A stretch of 33,149 bases of DNA, taken from assembly GCA_017544165.1 (NCBI GenBank), contig JAFYER010000012.1, positions 195,538-228,686 on the forward strand, given 5' to 3'. Both the position numbers and the translations under genes were made by a program. Source of the DNA: Bacilli bacterium. Lineage in GTDB: Bacteria > Bacillota_I > Bacilli_A > RF39 > UBA660. Positions within the stretch are counted from its first letter, which is position 1. The number at the start of each line of letters is the position of its first letter. Positions 14,610 to 21,958 of the stretch are shown here, piece after piece. Under the pieces are notes generated by a model. It did not search any database. It saw only the letters and a program-made list of their open reading frames with translations, and was not told the origin of the DNA.

Positions 14610-15365
14610 TTACTTTTCAAACTTTTTTATTAAAGCATCAAACATATTTTCACATGATTTCATAAAAGAATCTTTTAAAACCTGAATATCATCTGATGGG
14701 CTTACCAAAGGTTGCTCTTGAGCTGGAAGCGGTGTTGGATTAGGAGCTTCACCCGGCGTTGTAACCGGTACTGGTTCAGGCATTGGTGATGAAACTTCAG
14801 GATTTGTTGGCAATGGTATTGCAACAGGTGCATCCATTGCAGGCGCGCCCACTGATGTAGTTGTTTGCACAGGACCTAATGTAGATGCAGTATTAAGTAC
14901 CGTTGCATCGCCTAAACTTGGAGAAGAATTTGTTACTGGAGCAGCTTGTGGAGCTTCAATCGGAGCTGGTTCAACTACTGGCGCAGCCGGAGTTTCAGGC
15001 GCAACCGGAGTCTCAACTGGAACTACGTAAGAATTTTTTAATACATCAAAAGATGCTACTGGTAAAGTTAGTTGTTTATAAAAATCATCTTGAGCAGTTA
15101 GTTGTTCAGGAACACTAACATAAACAGGAGTTGTTCCCCCAATAATAGTCCTCAAATTTTCTTTAACAGCATTCCATTCACCTTCGTCAGATATTTTTTC
15201 TACAACATTATTATTTAACCTGGTTATACAAATAATAGGATAACCCATTTGACCATTTGCTTCATTATCTAAAATTAAATAAGTAGCATTGTTACCTTTA
15301 AAACAAGTTACTATAGGTTTTTCAATTATATTACCACTAACTAAACTAATTTTTACCTTACTCAC
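14610..15365 (-). CDS. Cytosolic protein with long Pro/Ala/Val-rich linker, unknown function
   Basis: 251 residues from the GTG at 15365, which has AAGGGA nine bases upstream. An in-frame TTG at 15374 would add three residues but lies too close to the same site. Residues 1-110 are a compact domain (VKISLVSGNIIEKPIVTCF, ATYLILDNEANGQMGYPIICI, TTPVYVSVPEQL). Residues about 115-220 are a low-complexity linker rich in Pro, Ala, Val and Glu (PVAPETPAAPVVEPAP-like). A short helix (LKDSFMKSCENMFDALIKKFE) closes the protein. There is no signal peptide or membrane segment. The layout suggests a sensor or adaptor that ties two interaction modules, but no family is recognised. Confidence 0.75.
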   Translation of the reverse strand: MSKVKISLVSGNIIEKPIVTCFKGNNATYLILDNEANGQMGYPIICITRLNNNVVEKISDEGEWNAVKENLRTIIGGTTPVYVSVPEQLTAQDDFYKQLTLPVASFDVLKNSYVVPVETPVAPETPAAPVVEPAPIEAPQAAPVTNSSPSLGDATVLNTASTLGPVQTTTSVGAPAMDAPVAIPLPTNPEVSSPMPEPVPVTTPGEAPNPTPLPAQEQPLVSPSDDIQVLKDSFMKSCENMFDALIKKFEK

Positions 15366-15390
15366 TCTACTCAATCCCTTCTATCATAAA

Positions 15391-15418
15391 AAAATTATAA
15401 CAAAAATGTTATAATTTT
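15391..15418 (-). terminator. A/T-only hairpin after yutD, overlapping the next gene's -10
   Basis: AAAATTATAAC (15391-15401) and GTTATAATTTT (15408-15418) form an 11-bp perfect inverted repeat over a 6-base loop. On the minus strand it follows the yutD stop (15411-15409, in the first arm) and is followed by T residues, so it fits a weak terminator. The TATAAT in the same arm could also be the -10 for the gene starting at 15365. Confidence 0.45.
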
Positions 15419-15690
15419 TCAATCTTTTTTAGAATAAAGTAACGACACCCATAAGCACAATTATCTTTGAGATAATTTTTTATATTATTATAGTCATTTA
15501 TCGGTTTATAGTTTTTATTCTTTTTATCATTAAACCCTTTTAAACGAAGTTTTCCATATGCCCAATCGCCCAAAATATAGTCAAATTCTTCAAAATAATC
15601 GGTTATTTTTTCTTTTAATAAATCACTATCAATTGCGTCCTTATAATTTTCAATGATTTCATATTTGATATCATTTATTAAAACATTCAT
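15409..15690 (-). CDS. yutD: YutD family protein (DUF1027)
   Basis: 93 residues, ATG at 15690 with GGGGG upstream. It matches YutD closely: IKYEIIENYKDAIDSDLLKE, DYFEEFDYILGDWAYGKLRL, KGFNDKKNKN, then IKNYLKDNCAYGCRYFILKK. YutD is a small conserved Firmicutes protein of unknown biochemical role. It starts 9 bases after the stop of the upstream tail-anchored protein and is the last gene of the yunB unit. Confidence 0.85.
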   Translation of the reverse strand: MNVLINDIKYEIIENYKDAIDSDLLKEKITDYFEEFDYILGDWAYGKLRLKGFNDKKNKNYKPINDYNNIKNYLKDNCAYGCRYFILKKIEKL

Positions 15691-15699
15691 AGATACCCC

Positions 15700-16500
15700 C
15701 TATAATATAATAAGTGTAATAATAAATATAACCATCACAAGAGTAGCTATTATACTCAAAATAAACAAGATATCAACATAACCATTTCCAGTTGATAACG
15801 CACTTTTTGGATGATTATAATCATAAACAGCCTTATCTAATAAATACTTTTTGTTAATAGCATTGGCGTTTATATCGAAATAATTATATACCTTTTTATT
15901 GACGTCATCAAGTTCATTTGCACTCATATTTTTAATATCCTCAAGAGAATATTTTAATATTTCATATGCCTCTAAATTTAACGTTTCTTTAATTGGTTCC
16001 GGTTCGACTTTTACATTTTCTTCAAGTTGTTTTTCAAAATAATCAATTATTTCATTTGGATTATTTGCCATCAAGAAATTATATGAAACCATAAGCGGAT
16101 TTTGAGCTTTAGGACTATATAATAATATCCTAAATTTATTTATTTCATCTTCTGATAAATTCATGCTCTTATACTTTTCAATAAACATATCAACAAGTCT
16201 TTTTTCTATAAAAATGAATCCATCATCATTTTCCTTATCATAATACTTTTGTAGTTCCTTAAATAACTCATCTATTTCAACATTACCATAGCCGTATTTT
16301 GTCATATTAGTATATAACAAAGTTTCATCATTGAAATAAAAAGGATTTAAAATGTCAAGTTCATCATAAATAGTCATAAGGCTTCTAATAACAACTGCAA
16401 AAAAAGAATTATATTTCTCGCTTTCAGGCAAATTCTTACTACTTAAATACTCATTAATCGCATATGTAAATGCTTCATTAATAAAACATTTATTGTCCAT
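15700..16500 (-). CDS. C-tail-anchored protein, unknown function
   Basis: 266 residues from the ATG at 16500 (MDNKCFINEAF), with GGTGAG four bases upstream; the longer frame to 16518 lacks a good site. About 240 soluble, helical, acidic residues (Asn/Glu/Asp-rich) are followed by one C-terminal membrane segment (YVDILFILSIIATLVMVIFIITLIIL). The bulk should therefore face the cytosol. No enzyme motif or known domain is visible. It lies between yunB (30 bases upstream) and yutD (9 bases downstream), so it is expressed with them and may act at a membrane during the same process. Confidence 0.75.
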   Translation of the reverse strand: MDNKCFINEAFTYAINEYLSSKNLPESEKYNSFFAVVIRSLMTIYDELDILNPFYFNDETLLYTNMTKYGYGNVEIDELFKELQKYYDKENDDGFIFIEKRLVDMFIEKYKSMNLSEDEINKFRILLYSPKAQNPLMVSYNFLMANNPNEIIDYFEKQLEENVKVEPEPIKETLNLEAYEILKYSLEDIKNMSANELDDVNKKVYNYFDINANAINKKYLLDKAVYDYNHPKSALSTGNGYVDILFILSIIATLVMVIFIITLIIL

Positions 16501-16529
16501 AGTCTCACCTATTATCAATTATATCACAA

Positions 16530-17183
16530 TTAATCATTAATGGGAATATCTAAAATATTACTATCCGCATTAATTAGTCCTCCATAATAAAGCGGTATTC
16601 TTCCATTGATTACTTTCGAAGCAATTAGCATGTTGTAGTCAACCTTTTTTTCACTATTTCCTACTGGTGTTATTATTTTACCTGTTATTGATATCTTTAT
16701 ATAGGATTCTACCAAAGCATTATTCATACCATAATTAGTTATTTTACTATATATATTAGTTAATAATGAATCTATAAAATCAATTTTTATCGTTATTCTG
16801 GGGCCTAAATTACTAAAAAAAGCATTATTCACGCCGATTAAAAATGGTAATTTTAAAACAATATACTCCTTTTTATTGAGTTCATTTATTATATTTTTAG
16901 TTACTTGATCTAATAACATATAAGTATTAGTCATATTATAATCAACGTACAATATTTCTCCATCTTTATTTTTGTATATTTGCAATATATCATCAAGTAT
17001 AACTTGCCTACTTATATTATTTAAATAACTATATAATTCTTTTTCAAAATATATTTTAGATATATTCTCAATTCTTTTTGAAGTCTTTCGAGTATAAATA
17101 CTGAGTAAAAGTATTGCACAAAAAAAGATTAAAAACATCGTTATTAAATAGTAATAAAATCTTTTAATCTTTTTAATTTTCAT
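16530..17183 (-). CDS. yunB: Sporulation protein YunB
   Basis: 217 residues, ATG at 17183. One N-terminal membrane segment (about 9-28) is followed by an extracytoplasmic domain with the YunB pattern: ILYVDYNMTNTYMLLDQVTKNI, LPFLIGVNNAFFSNLGPRITIKI, NIYSKITNYGMNNALVESYIKISITGKIITP, and INGRIPLYYGG. YunB is a mother-cell sporulation protein in Bacillus; its molecular role is not settled. A promoter (17199-17228) lies just upstream, but there is no Shine-Dalgarno and the leader is only about 8 bases. It heads the unit yunB - tail-anchored protein - yutD. Confidence 0.82.
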   Translation of the reverse strand: MKIKKIKRFYYYLITMFLIFFCAILLLSIYTRKTSKRIENISKIYFEKELYSYLNNISRQVILDDILQIYKNKDGEILYVDYNMTNTYMLLDQVTKNIINELNKKEYIVLKLPFLIGVNNAFFSNLGPRITIKIDFIDSLLTNIYSKITNYGMNNALVESYIKISITGKIITPVGNSEKKVDYNMLIASKVINGRIPLYYGGLINADSNILDIPIND

Positions 17184-17198
17184 ATTTAATTGTATGCA

Positions 17199-17228
17199 AT
17201 TATAATAATGATTTAACTAAAATAACAA
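17199..17228 (-). promoter_or_regulatory. Promoter of the yunB-yutD unit
   Basis: TTGTTA (17223-17228) and TATAAT (17199-17204) on the minus strand, spacing 18, within the end of the upstream gene. The -10 ends 15 bases before the ATG, implying a very short leader without a Shine-Dalgarno. Confidence 0.5.
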
Positions 17229-18093
17229 CGCCTATTATAAATACAATTAATAATATAATGATAGCTATTTTTATAATTGGTCCTGTTTTTTCTTCTTCAA
17301 TTTCTCGGTAATCTTCAAAATCAGATTTTTTAAAGTCATTTTCTTTAGTAAAAAACGAGTCTTCAAAAGATGTTGTATCTTCCATTTTTTGAATTATTTT
17401 TTGAGTTTTTTCTTGAAGTCCCTCTAATACAGCCGTTGTTCCATCTCCCTTTAAATCTTCAAAAATATCAAGAGGATCACTATTACTTTTTTTATCTAAA
17501 GGAATAATTTTATTAGTAACATCAGTACTACTTTCTTTTTTTGTTGTTTTTTTCTTAGTATCTGACTTCTCATTAATTGTAATTGTATTAATTAACTTTT
17601 CTAGTTCCTTAACGTTACTTGTTGTATGACTAGGCTCTTGAATTTTAACCTTTTTACTTTCTTCTTCATAATCTTCGATATAATCATTTGGATCAATATT
17701 CAAATTGTTCAAGATATCAAACTGTGTATTTCTTAGTTTCTTAGAGCGCTCTTCTTCATAATTTTCAACTTTATCTTCTTTTGCTTTATCTATAATAACA
17801 TTAATATCATATTCTTTTGTCTCAAAAAAAGGTTTTGTTTCCGCACTAGACTCTTCAGTTTCAATTTTAATGCCTCTTCTAGCGGGCGTGTCTTTATAAT
17901 GGGTATCAAGAATATTTTTAATCTTTTCAACATCAATATTACTACGATTATTTCCTATAACAGTTGCATTACTCTTAACCTCAAAACTATCTAATTCCGT
18001 TTTATTAATCTCTTTATATAGCTCGGTATTTCTAGCCGTTCTAGACCCAATTTCAAGGTTTTTGTCTTGATATTTTTCTACTCTGGAATCCAT
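17200..18093 (-). CDS. Highly charged C-tail-anchored protein, unknown function
   Basis: 297 residues from the ATG at 18093; another ATG at 18099 directly abuts GAGGTGG and is too close, while 18093 has six bases. Residues 1-265 are Lys/Glu/Asp/Ser/Thr-rich and look largely disordered or coiled (EDYEEESKKVKIQEP, KKKTTKKESS). One membrane segment ends the protein (IIKIAIIILLIVFIIGVVILVKSLL). No catalytic motif. It is upstream of yunB, which has its own promoter in the end of this gene. It shares its tail-anchored plan with the gene at 15700-16500. Confidence 0.75.
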   Translation of the reverse strand: MDSRVEKYQDKNLEIGSRTARNTELYKEINKTELDSFEVKSNATVIGNNRSNIDVEKIKNILDTHYKDTPARRGIKIETEESSAETKPFFETKEYDINVIIDKAKEDKVENYEEERSKKLRNTQFDILNNLNIDPNDYIEDYEEESKKVKIQEPSHTTSNVKELEKLINTITINEKSDTKKKTTKKESSTDVTNKIIPLDKKSNSDPLDIFEDLKGDGTTAVLEGLQEKTQKIIQKMEDTTSFEDSFFTKENDFKKSDFEDYREIEEEKTGPIIKIAIIILLIVFIIGVVILVKSLL

Positions 18094-18150
18094 AGCCATC
18101 CACCTCTTAGCATAATAATATCATAAATGTAAAGCAATATAAAGGCATTA

Positions 18151-18179
18151 TTGCTTTTTATCACTATTTTTACTATAAT
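18151..18179 (+). promoter_or_regulatory. Sigma-A-like promoter of the ferredoxin gene
   Basis: TTGCTT (18151-18156) and TATAAT (18174-18179), spacing 17, just before GGAGG and the ATG at 18196. It excludes the upstream in-frame start at 18151. Confidence 0.7.
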
Positions 18180-18195
18180 TGGACATGGAGGTACA

Positions 18196-18441
18196 ATGAA
18201 AAAACTAGTCGTAAACGATAATTGTATTGGTTGTGGTGCATGTATTGCTGTCGATAGTGAACATTTTGATTTTAATGAAAATGGTTTATCACATCCAATT
18301 AGCAATGATAACTTAGAAACCGCCGAACTTCAAAACGCAATATCTTCTTGTCCTGTTAATGCTATTAGTTTAACTGAAGAAGGAAGTAATGAATGTGATG
18401 GTTGTGAGAGTTGTCAAGGTAACTGCACTAATCATGAATAA
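18196..18441 (+). CDS. [4Fe-4S] ferredoxin with extra Cys-rich tail
   Basis: 81 residues from the ATG at 18196 (GGAGG four bases upstream). The single-cluster ferredoxin pattern is complete: DNCIGCGACIAV (CxxCxxC) and, 40 residues later, SSCPVNAI with the fourth Cys before Pro. It is a cytosolic one-electron carrier. After the fold ends, a 17-residue tail reads NECDGCESCQGNC, adding four Cys that normal monocluster ferredoxins lack. These could bind a second metal centre or form a redox thiol patch. Monocistronic, ended by a bidirectional terminator shared with rluB. Confidence 0.92.
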   Translation: MKKLVVNDNCIGCGACIAVDSEHFDFNENGLSHPISNDNLETAELQNAISSCPVNAISLTEEGSNECDGCESCQGNCTNHE

Positions 18442-18442
18442 T

Positions 18443-18468
18443 AAAAAAGGACTAAACAGTCCTTTTTA
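18443..18468. terminator. Bidirectional terminator between ferredoxin and rluB
   Basis: AAAAAGGACT and AGTCCTTTTT pair perfectly over a 4-base loop, with A and T runs on either side. It serves the ferredoxin (+) and the convergent rluB (-). Confidence 0.9.
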
Positions 18469-19176
18469 AATGTTATAAAGTTTTTTCACTTCTTTAATTG
18501 TAAGATAACGATATTCACCAGATTTTAAATCTTTAATATCTAAAAATGCATAGTTCGTACGAGTTAGTTTTTCAACTAAAAAGCCTAATTCTTTAAATAA
18601 ATTTTTGACAATATGATTTCTTCCTTCAATAATTGTAATAGAAATATATGTCATATTTTTCTCTAAATCTTTCTTTTTAATTTTAAAATCGACAATCTCT
18701 ACTTTTTTGCCATCGACGATTACGCCATTTTTTAATTTATCAATGCTATTTTTATCTAATAAACCTTTTACTTTTGCTAAATATGTTTTAGGAACATTAT
18801 TTTTTGGGTGCATTAATTTATTAGCAAGCACGCCATCATTGGTAAGGATGAGTAACCCCGTTGTGTCATAATCAAGTCTACCTATCGGATAAATTCTTAA
18901 ATCACTATCAATTAAATCAATAACTGTTTTTCTACCCTTTTCATCCTTTGCACTGCTTATAACACCCCTTGGTTTATTTAACAAAATATAAACTTTGTTG
19001 TCATTTTTTTCAAGCATTTTACCTTCAACTTCTATTATATCTTTGTTATCAACCTTTGTCCCTAATTCGCTTATTATTTTGCCATTTACTTTTACTTTTT
19101 TTTCAAGGATTAGTTTTTCAGCATTACGCCTTGATGTATAACCGCTTTGGGCTATTACTTTTTGAAGTCTTTCCAT
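18466..19176 (-). CDS. rluB: Ribosomal large-subunit pseudouridine synthase RluB
   Basis: 236 residues, ATG at 19176 with GAGGTGG upstream. An N-terminal S4 RNA-binding domain (MERLQKVIAQSGYTSRRNAEKLI) is followed by the RsuA/RluB catalytic domain: YILLNKPRGVISS, then IYPIGRLDYDTTGLLILTNDG with the catalytic Asp, and ITIIEGRNHIVKNLFKELG. It converts a 23S rRNA uridine to pseudouridine. It follows spmB, as in the Bacillus dacB-spmA-spmB-rluB region, which supports this paralogue over RsuA. Confidence 0.93.
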   Translation of the reverse strand: MERLQKVIAQSGYTSRRNAEKLILEKKVKVNGKIISELGTKVDNKDIIEVEGKMLEKNDNKVYILLNKPRGVISSAKDEKGRKTVIDLIDSDLRIYPIGRLDYDTTGLLILTNDGVLANKLMHPKNNVPKTYLAKVKGLLDKNSIDKLKNGVIVDGKKVEIVDFKIKKKDLEKNMTYISITIIEGRNHIVKNLFKELGFLVEKLTRTNYAFLDIKDLKSGEYRYLTIKEVKKLYNI

Positions 19177-19205
19177 AAGCCACCTCGAATAAAGTATATC
19201 ATAAC

Positions 19206-19715
19206 TTAAAAGAAAATGTTAGTAAGGATAAAAGCCATAACAATTCCTACAAGATCTGCCATAAGGCCTACAAAAACAGTGTATCTTGTTTTTGAAACTT
19301 TTATAGAACCATAATAAAGGGCGATTACATAAATTGTTGTATCTGTACACCCTTGTAATACAGATGACAACCTTCCATAAAAAGAATCCGGCCCATATAT
19401 TTTAAAAATATTTGTCATAATACTTAATGAAGCTGTACCACTTATTGGTCTTAGAAAAGCAAGTGATAATATTTCAGAAGGAAAATGCATTATTTTATTA
19501 ATAGGCATTAAAATAAAATTTAAAACATTACTATCTAAAAATATATTTACTGCAAAAACCATCGCAAGAATCGCAGGAGCGATATTGACAACAATTTCCA
19601 TCCCCTCTTTAGCCCCGTTTAAAAAAGATGCGTAGATATCAATTTTCTTAATATATCCATACAAAACAATAAGCAAAACAACAATTGGCAAAACGATTAT
19701 TGATACTATTTTCAT
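19206..19715 (-). CDS. spmB: Spore maturation protein B
   Basis: 169 residues with four to five membrane helices and a Gate-domain/nucleoside-recognition pattern: LNGAKEGMEIVVNIAPAILAM, LRPISGTASLSIM and LSSVLQGCTDTTIYVIALYYG. SpmB acts with SpmA in spore core dehydration and heat resistance in Bacillus and Clostridium; homologues also occur in non-spore-formers. Its ATG overlaps the spmA stop by 4 bases, which is classic coupling. Confidence 0.92.
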   Translation of the reverse strand: MKIVSIIVLPIVVLLIVLYGYIKKIDIYASFLNGAKEGMEIVVNIAPAILAMVFAVNIFLDSNVLNFILMPINKIMHFPSEILSLAFLRPISGTASLSIMTNIFKIYGPDSFYGRLSSVLQGCTDTTIYVIALYYGSIKVSKTRYTVFVGLMADLVGIVMAFILTNIFF

Positions 19716-20287
19716 TTTTTTCTCCTGATAAAGTAATCAATAGTAATTGCAGCTATACTTGAACACATTGTTGAAAGGACTGCAGGAGCAATAATTTCAG
19801 TAGGATTTTTGGATCCGTAGCCTAAACGAAGTGCAATTATCAAGGTCGGTATAATTGTTACTCCAGCCGTATTAAGTACTAAAAAAGTAATCATCGCTTG
19901 CGAAGCTCTATTCTTATTATCGTTTATTTTTTGGAGTTCTATCATAGCTTTTAATCCAAAAGGTGTTGCTGCACTACCCAGGCCAAGCATATTTGCTGCT
20001 ATGTTCGAAGAAATATATCCAAGCGCTTTATTATCTTTAGGCACCGACGGGAATAATTTACTTAAAACCGGTCTTAAAAAATTAGAAAACTTTGTCAAAA
20101 GGCCAGCATCTTCAGCAATTTTCATAATACCGGTCCACAAAACAATTGTTGGTAAAAAAGATATTATTAATTCTAATGCTTTATTAGCATTAACCAAAAT
20201 ACTTTCATTAATAATTGATACATTACCATTTAAAAATGCATAAATAATACCTATTACTATTAAAAAAGCCCATAATATTGATACCAT
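19712..20287 (-). CDS. spmA: Spore maturation protein A
   Basis: 191 residues, hydrophobic, with about five helices. Conserved segments: NANKALELIISFLPTIVLWTGIMKIAEDAGLL, LGYISSNIAANMLGLGSAATPFGLKAM and FLVLNTAGVTIIPTLIIALR. It forms a pair with SpmB in the forespore or cell membrane. The start has no Shine-Dalgarno (only AT-rich sequence precedes the ATG at 20287), and a terminator lies at 20306-20338, so it probably has its own promoter in the short gap or depends on readthrough. Confidence 0.93.
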   Translation of the reverse strand: MVSILWAFLIVIGIIYAFLNGNVSIINESILVNANKALELIISFLPTIVLWTGIMKIAEDAGLLTKFSNFLRPVLSKLFPSVPKDNKALGYISSNIAANMLGLGSAATPFGLKAMIELQKINDNKNRASQAMITFLVLNTAGVTIIPTLIIALRLGYGSKNPTEIIAPAVLSTMCSSIAAITIDYFIRRKK

Positions 20288-20305
20288 ATTAAAATATATG
20301 AATTA

Positions 20306-20338
20306 ATAAAAAAATAAGACTTACATTTCCGTCTTATT
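20306..20338 (-). terminator. Intrinsic terminator before spmA, overlapping the upstream stop codon
   Basis: On the minus strand AATAAGAC (20338-20331) pairs with GTCTTATT (20320-20313) over a 10-base loop that contains the TAA stop, followed by a T run. Confidence 0.75.
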
Positions 20339-20707
20339 CTTAATATCAATTATTATTTTTTCATCATTATATGTGAGAATAATATAATTATTGCTATTTT
20401 TTATTCGTTCTTGTGGATGATTTTTGCTCTTCAATGTATAATTTGTTGTCTCATCATTAAACTCAACTTTTAGTGATACTTCTATTTCCCCATCATCAAT
20501 ACATTTTTTCTTATCCTGACATATGGTACTTGCTACATGCAAAACCGTCACTTTCGTTTCATATTCTTTAAATTCTAAAACATCGCCATTTTGAATATTA
20601 AACTTTTTATTACTAACCTTTTGCTTACTAATTATTGTAAAGGTAATTAAGATGCTTATAATAACAAGTATAATAATTAAAATAATTAAACCTATATTTT
20701 TTTTCAT
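20321..20707 (-). CDS. Membrane-anchored small protein, unknown function
   Basis: 128 residues, ATG at 20707 with AGGATGGT upstream and a TATAAT at 20725-20730. An N-terminal membrane segment (IGLIILIIILVIISILITFTI) is followed by about 95 extracytoplasmic residues predicted as beta strands (GDVLEFKEYETKVTVLHV, GEIEVSLKVEFNDET, IILTYNDEKIIIDI). Two Cys (ICQDKKKCI) could form a disulfide. It lies between the dac gene and spmA, where Bacillus has no gene, so a link to spore or cell-wall maturation is possible but unproven. Confidence 0.72.
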   Translation of the reverse strand: MKKNIGLIILIIILVIISILITFTIISKQKVSNKKFNIQNGDVLEFKEYETKVTVLHVASTICQDKKKCIDDGEIEVSLKVEFNDETTNYTLKSKNHPQERIKNSNNYIILTYNDEKIIIDIKNKTEM

Positions 20708-20764
20708 GTTACCATCCTATGAATATTATATCAAAAAAAACATTTTTAGTCTATATAACTAACA

Positions 20765-21814
20765 CTAATGAAATAGATTGTTTCTTTTCTTTTTTAATTT
20801 AACATAAATTGGTTCAGAATTAATAATTTTGTTTTTTAAATATACATTAACATAACCGACTTTTTCATTATTATTATAACTATCCTTTTTAACCAAATAA
20901 TATTTTATTTTTAATTCATTTTCCTCAGATTTTTTTAATGTAACATAAATATTTTTTTTAATATATAAATGATCATTAGCAAATATAGTATCATCAATTA
21001 CTTCAAAGTCTTTCTTATTTACAATACTTATTTTTTTATACATTTTGCTTACATAATTATAAAGTGATATATGATCTTGCCAATCATTGCTATCATTAAG
21101 AGTTACTACTACAACATTTATATCATTAATCTTAGCAGTAGTGACTAAAGTACGCTTTGCCTTAATTGTATAGCCAGTTTTTCCACCATTTATATAATCA
21201 TACTTCAAAAGTTTATTTTTACTATACCACTTATATGTTTTCTTATCGCTTTTAGCAGTATATTCTTTAGTGGAAAATATTTTTTTAAAAATCTTATTTT
21301 TCATCGCATAACTAGTAAGTATTGCCATATCATAAGCAGTTGAAATGTTACCATTACCATTTGTCTCTTCTAAACCATGACTATTGTAAAAAATGGTATT
21401 TTTCATTCCAAGTTTTTTGGCATACTCATTCATTAATGAAACAAAATTATCCATTGAACCAGAAATTGTTTTAGCAATCATTATTGCAGCGTCATTCCCA
21501 CTTCGCATCATCATTCCATATAGTAAATCCTTTAATGTTATTTTCTCACCTATTTCAATATAAATTGAACTTCCTACTGCTTTTAATATATCTTTATCTA
21601 CAGTAACTATAATATTTAAATCTCCTTTTTCAATAGCAATAATACAGGTCATTATTTTACTAATTGAGGCAATTAAGTGTTTATCATTAATATTTGTCCC
21701 ACTTAAAAATTGTTTAGAATCCATGTCCATCACAATATAACTTTGAGCACTAATTGCATTACAAGTATGATTGAAAGCAAAAATACATAGTAGAATTGCT
21801 AATATTCTTTTCAT
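20765..21814 (-). CDS. dacB: D-alanyl-D-alanine carboxypeptidase (DacB/DacF-like, PBP5 family)
   Basis: 349 residues with a signal peptide (about 1-20, ending CNA). It removes the terminal D-Ala from peptidoglycan stem peptides outside the membrane. All three serine-peptidase S11 motifs are present: SISK in LIASISKIMTCIIAIE (SxxK), SGN in MRSGNDAAIMIAKTI (SxN) and KTG in INGGKTGYTIKAKRT. The order dac - spmA - spmB - rluB matches Bacillus dacB, the spore-cortex carboxypeptidase, hence the symbol; DacF is the alternative. There is no Shine-Dalgarno before the ATG at 21814. The C-terminal ~100 residues look like the beta-rich PBP5 C-domain, ending in a Lys-rich stretch. Confidence 0.9.
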   Translation of the reverse strand: MKRILAILLCIFAFNHTCNAISAQSYIVMDMDSKQFLSGTNINDKHLIASISKIMTCIIAIEKGDLNIIVTVDKDILKAVGSSIYIEIGEKITLKDLLYGMMMRSGNDAAIMIAKTISGSMDNFVSLMNEYAKKLGMKNTIFYNSHGLEETNGNGNISTAYDMAILTSYAMKNKIFKKIFSTKEYTAKSDKKTYKWYSKNKLLKYDYINGGKTGYTIKAKRTLVTTAKINDINVVVVTLNDSNDWQDHISLYNYVSKMYKKISIVNKKDFEVIDDTIFANDHLYIKKNIYVTLKKSEENELKIKYYLVKKDSYNNNEKVGYVNVYLKNKIINSEPIYVKLKKKRNNLFH

Positions 21815-21826
21815 ATTAAAAATATA

Positions 21827-21891
21827 TTTTTTTTAATAAAATATTTAACCAATATTTTAAAAAAAATATTATCTTTTTTTTAATAAAATAT
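21827..21891. repeat. Two 18-bp direct repeats flanking a palindrome in the dac/protease intergenic region
   Basis: TTTTTTTTAATAAAATAT occurs at 21827-21844 and again at 21874-21891 (offset 47). Between them AATATTTT and AAAATATT (21851-21870) form a palindrome. The copies lie between two divergent genes. They may be binding sites for a regulator or just AT-rich similarity. Confidence 0.5.
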
Positions 21892-21902
21892 ACCTCTTTG
21901 AA

Positions 21903-21932
21903 TTGACAAATTTACTATAAAATAGTAAATTT
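21903..21932 (+). promoter_or_regulatory. Promoter with overlapping 11-bp inverted repeat upstream of the protease-cohesin operon
   Basis: A consensus TTGACA (-35, 21903-21908) is followed at 17 bases by TAAATT (21926-21931), a moderate -10. The whole core is a perfect inverted repeat: AAATTTACTAT (21908-21918), 3-base centre, ATAGTAAATTT (21922-21932). A repressor dimer on this site would cover both promoter boxes. The site is 26 bases before the ATG at 21959, which has GGTGAT upstream. Confidence 0.6.
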
Positions 21933-21958
21933 TATATAGAGAATATGGTGATGTAATA

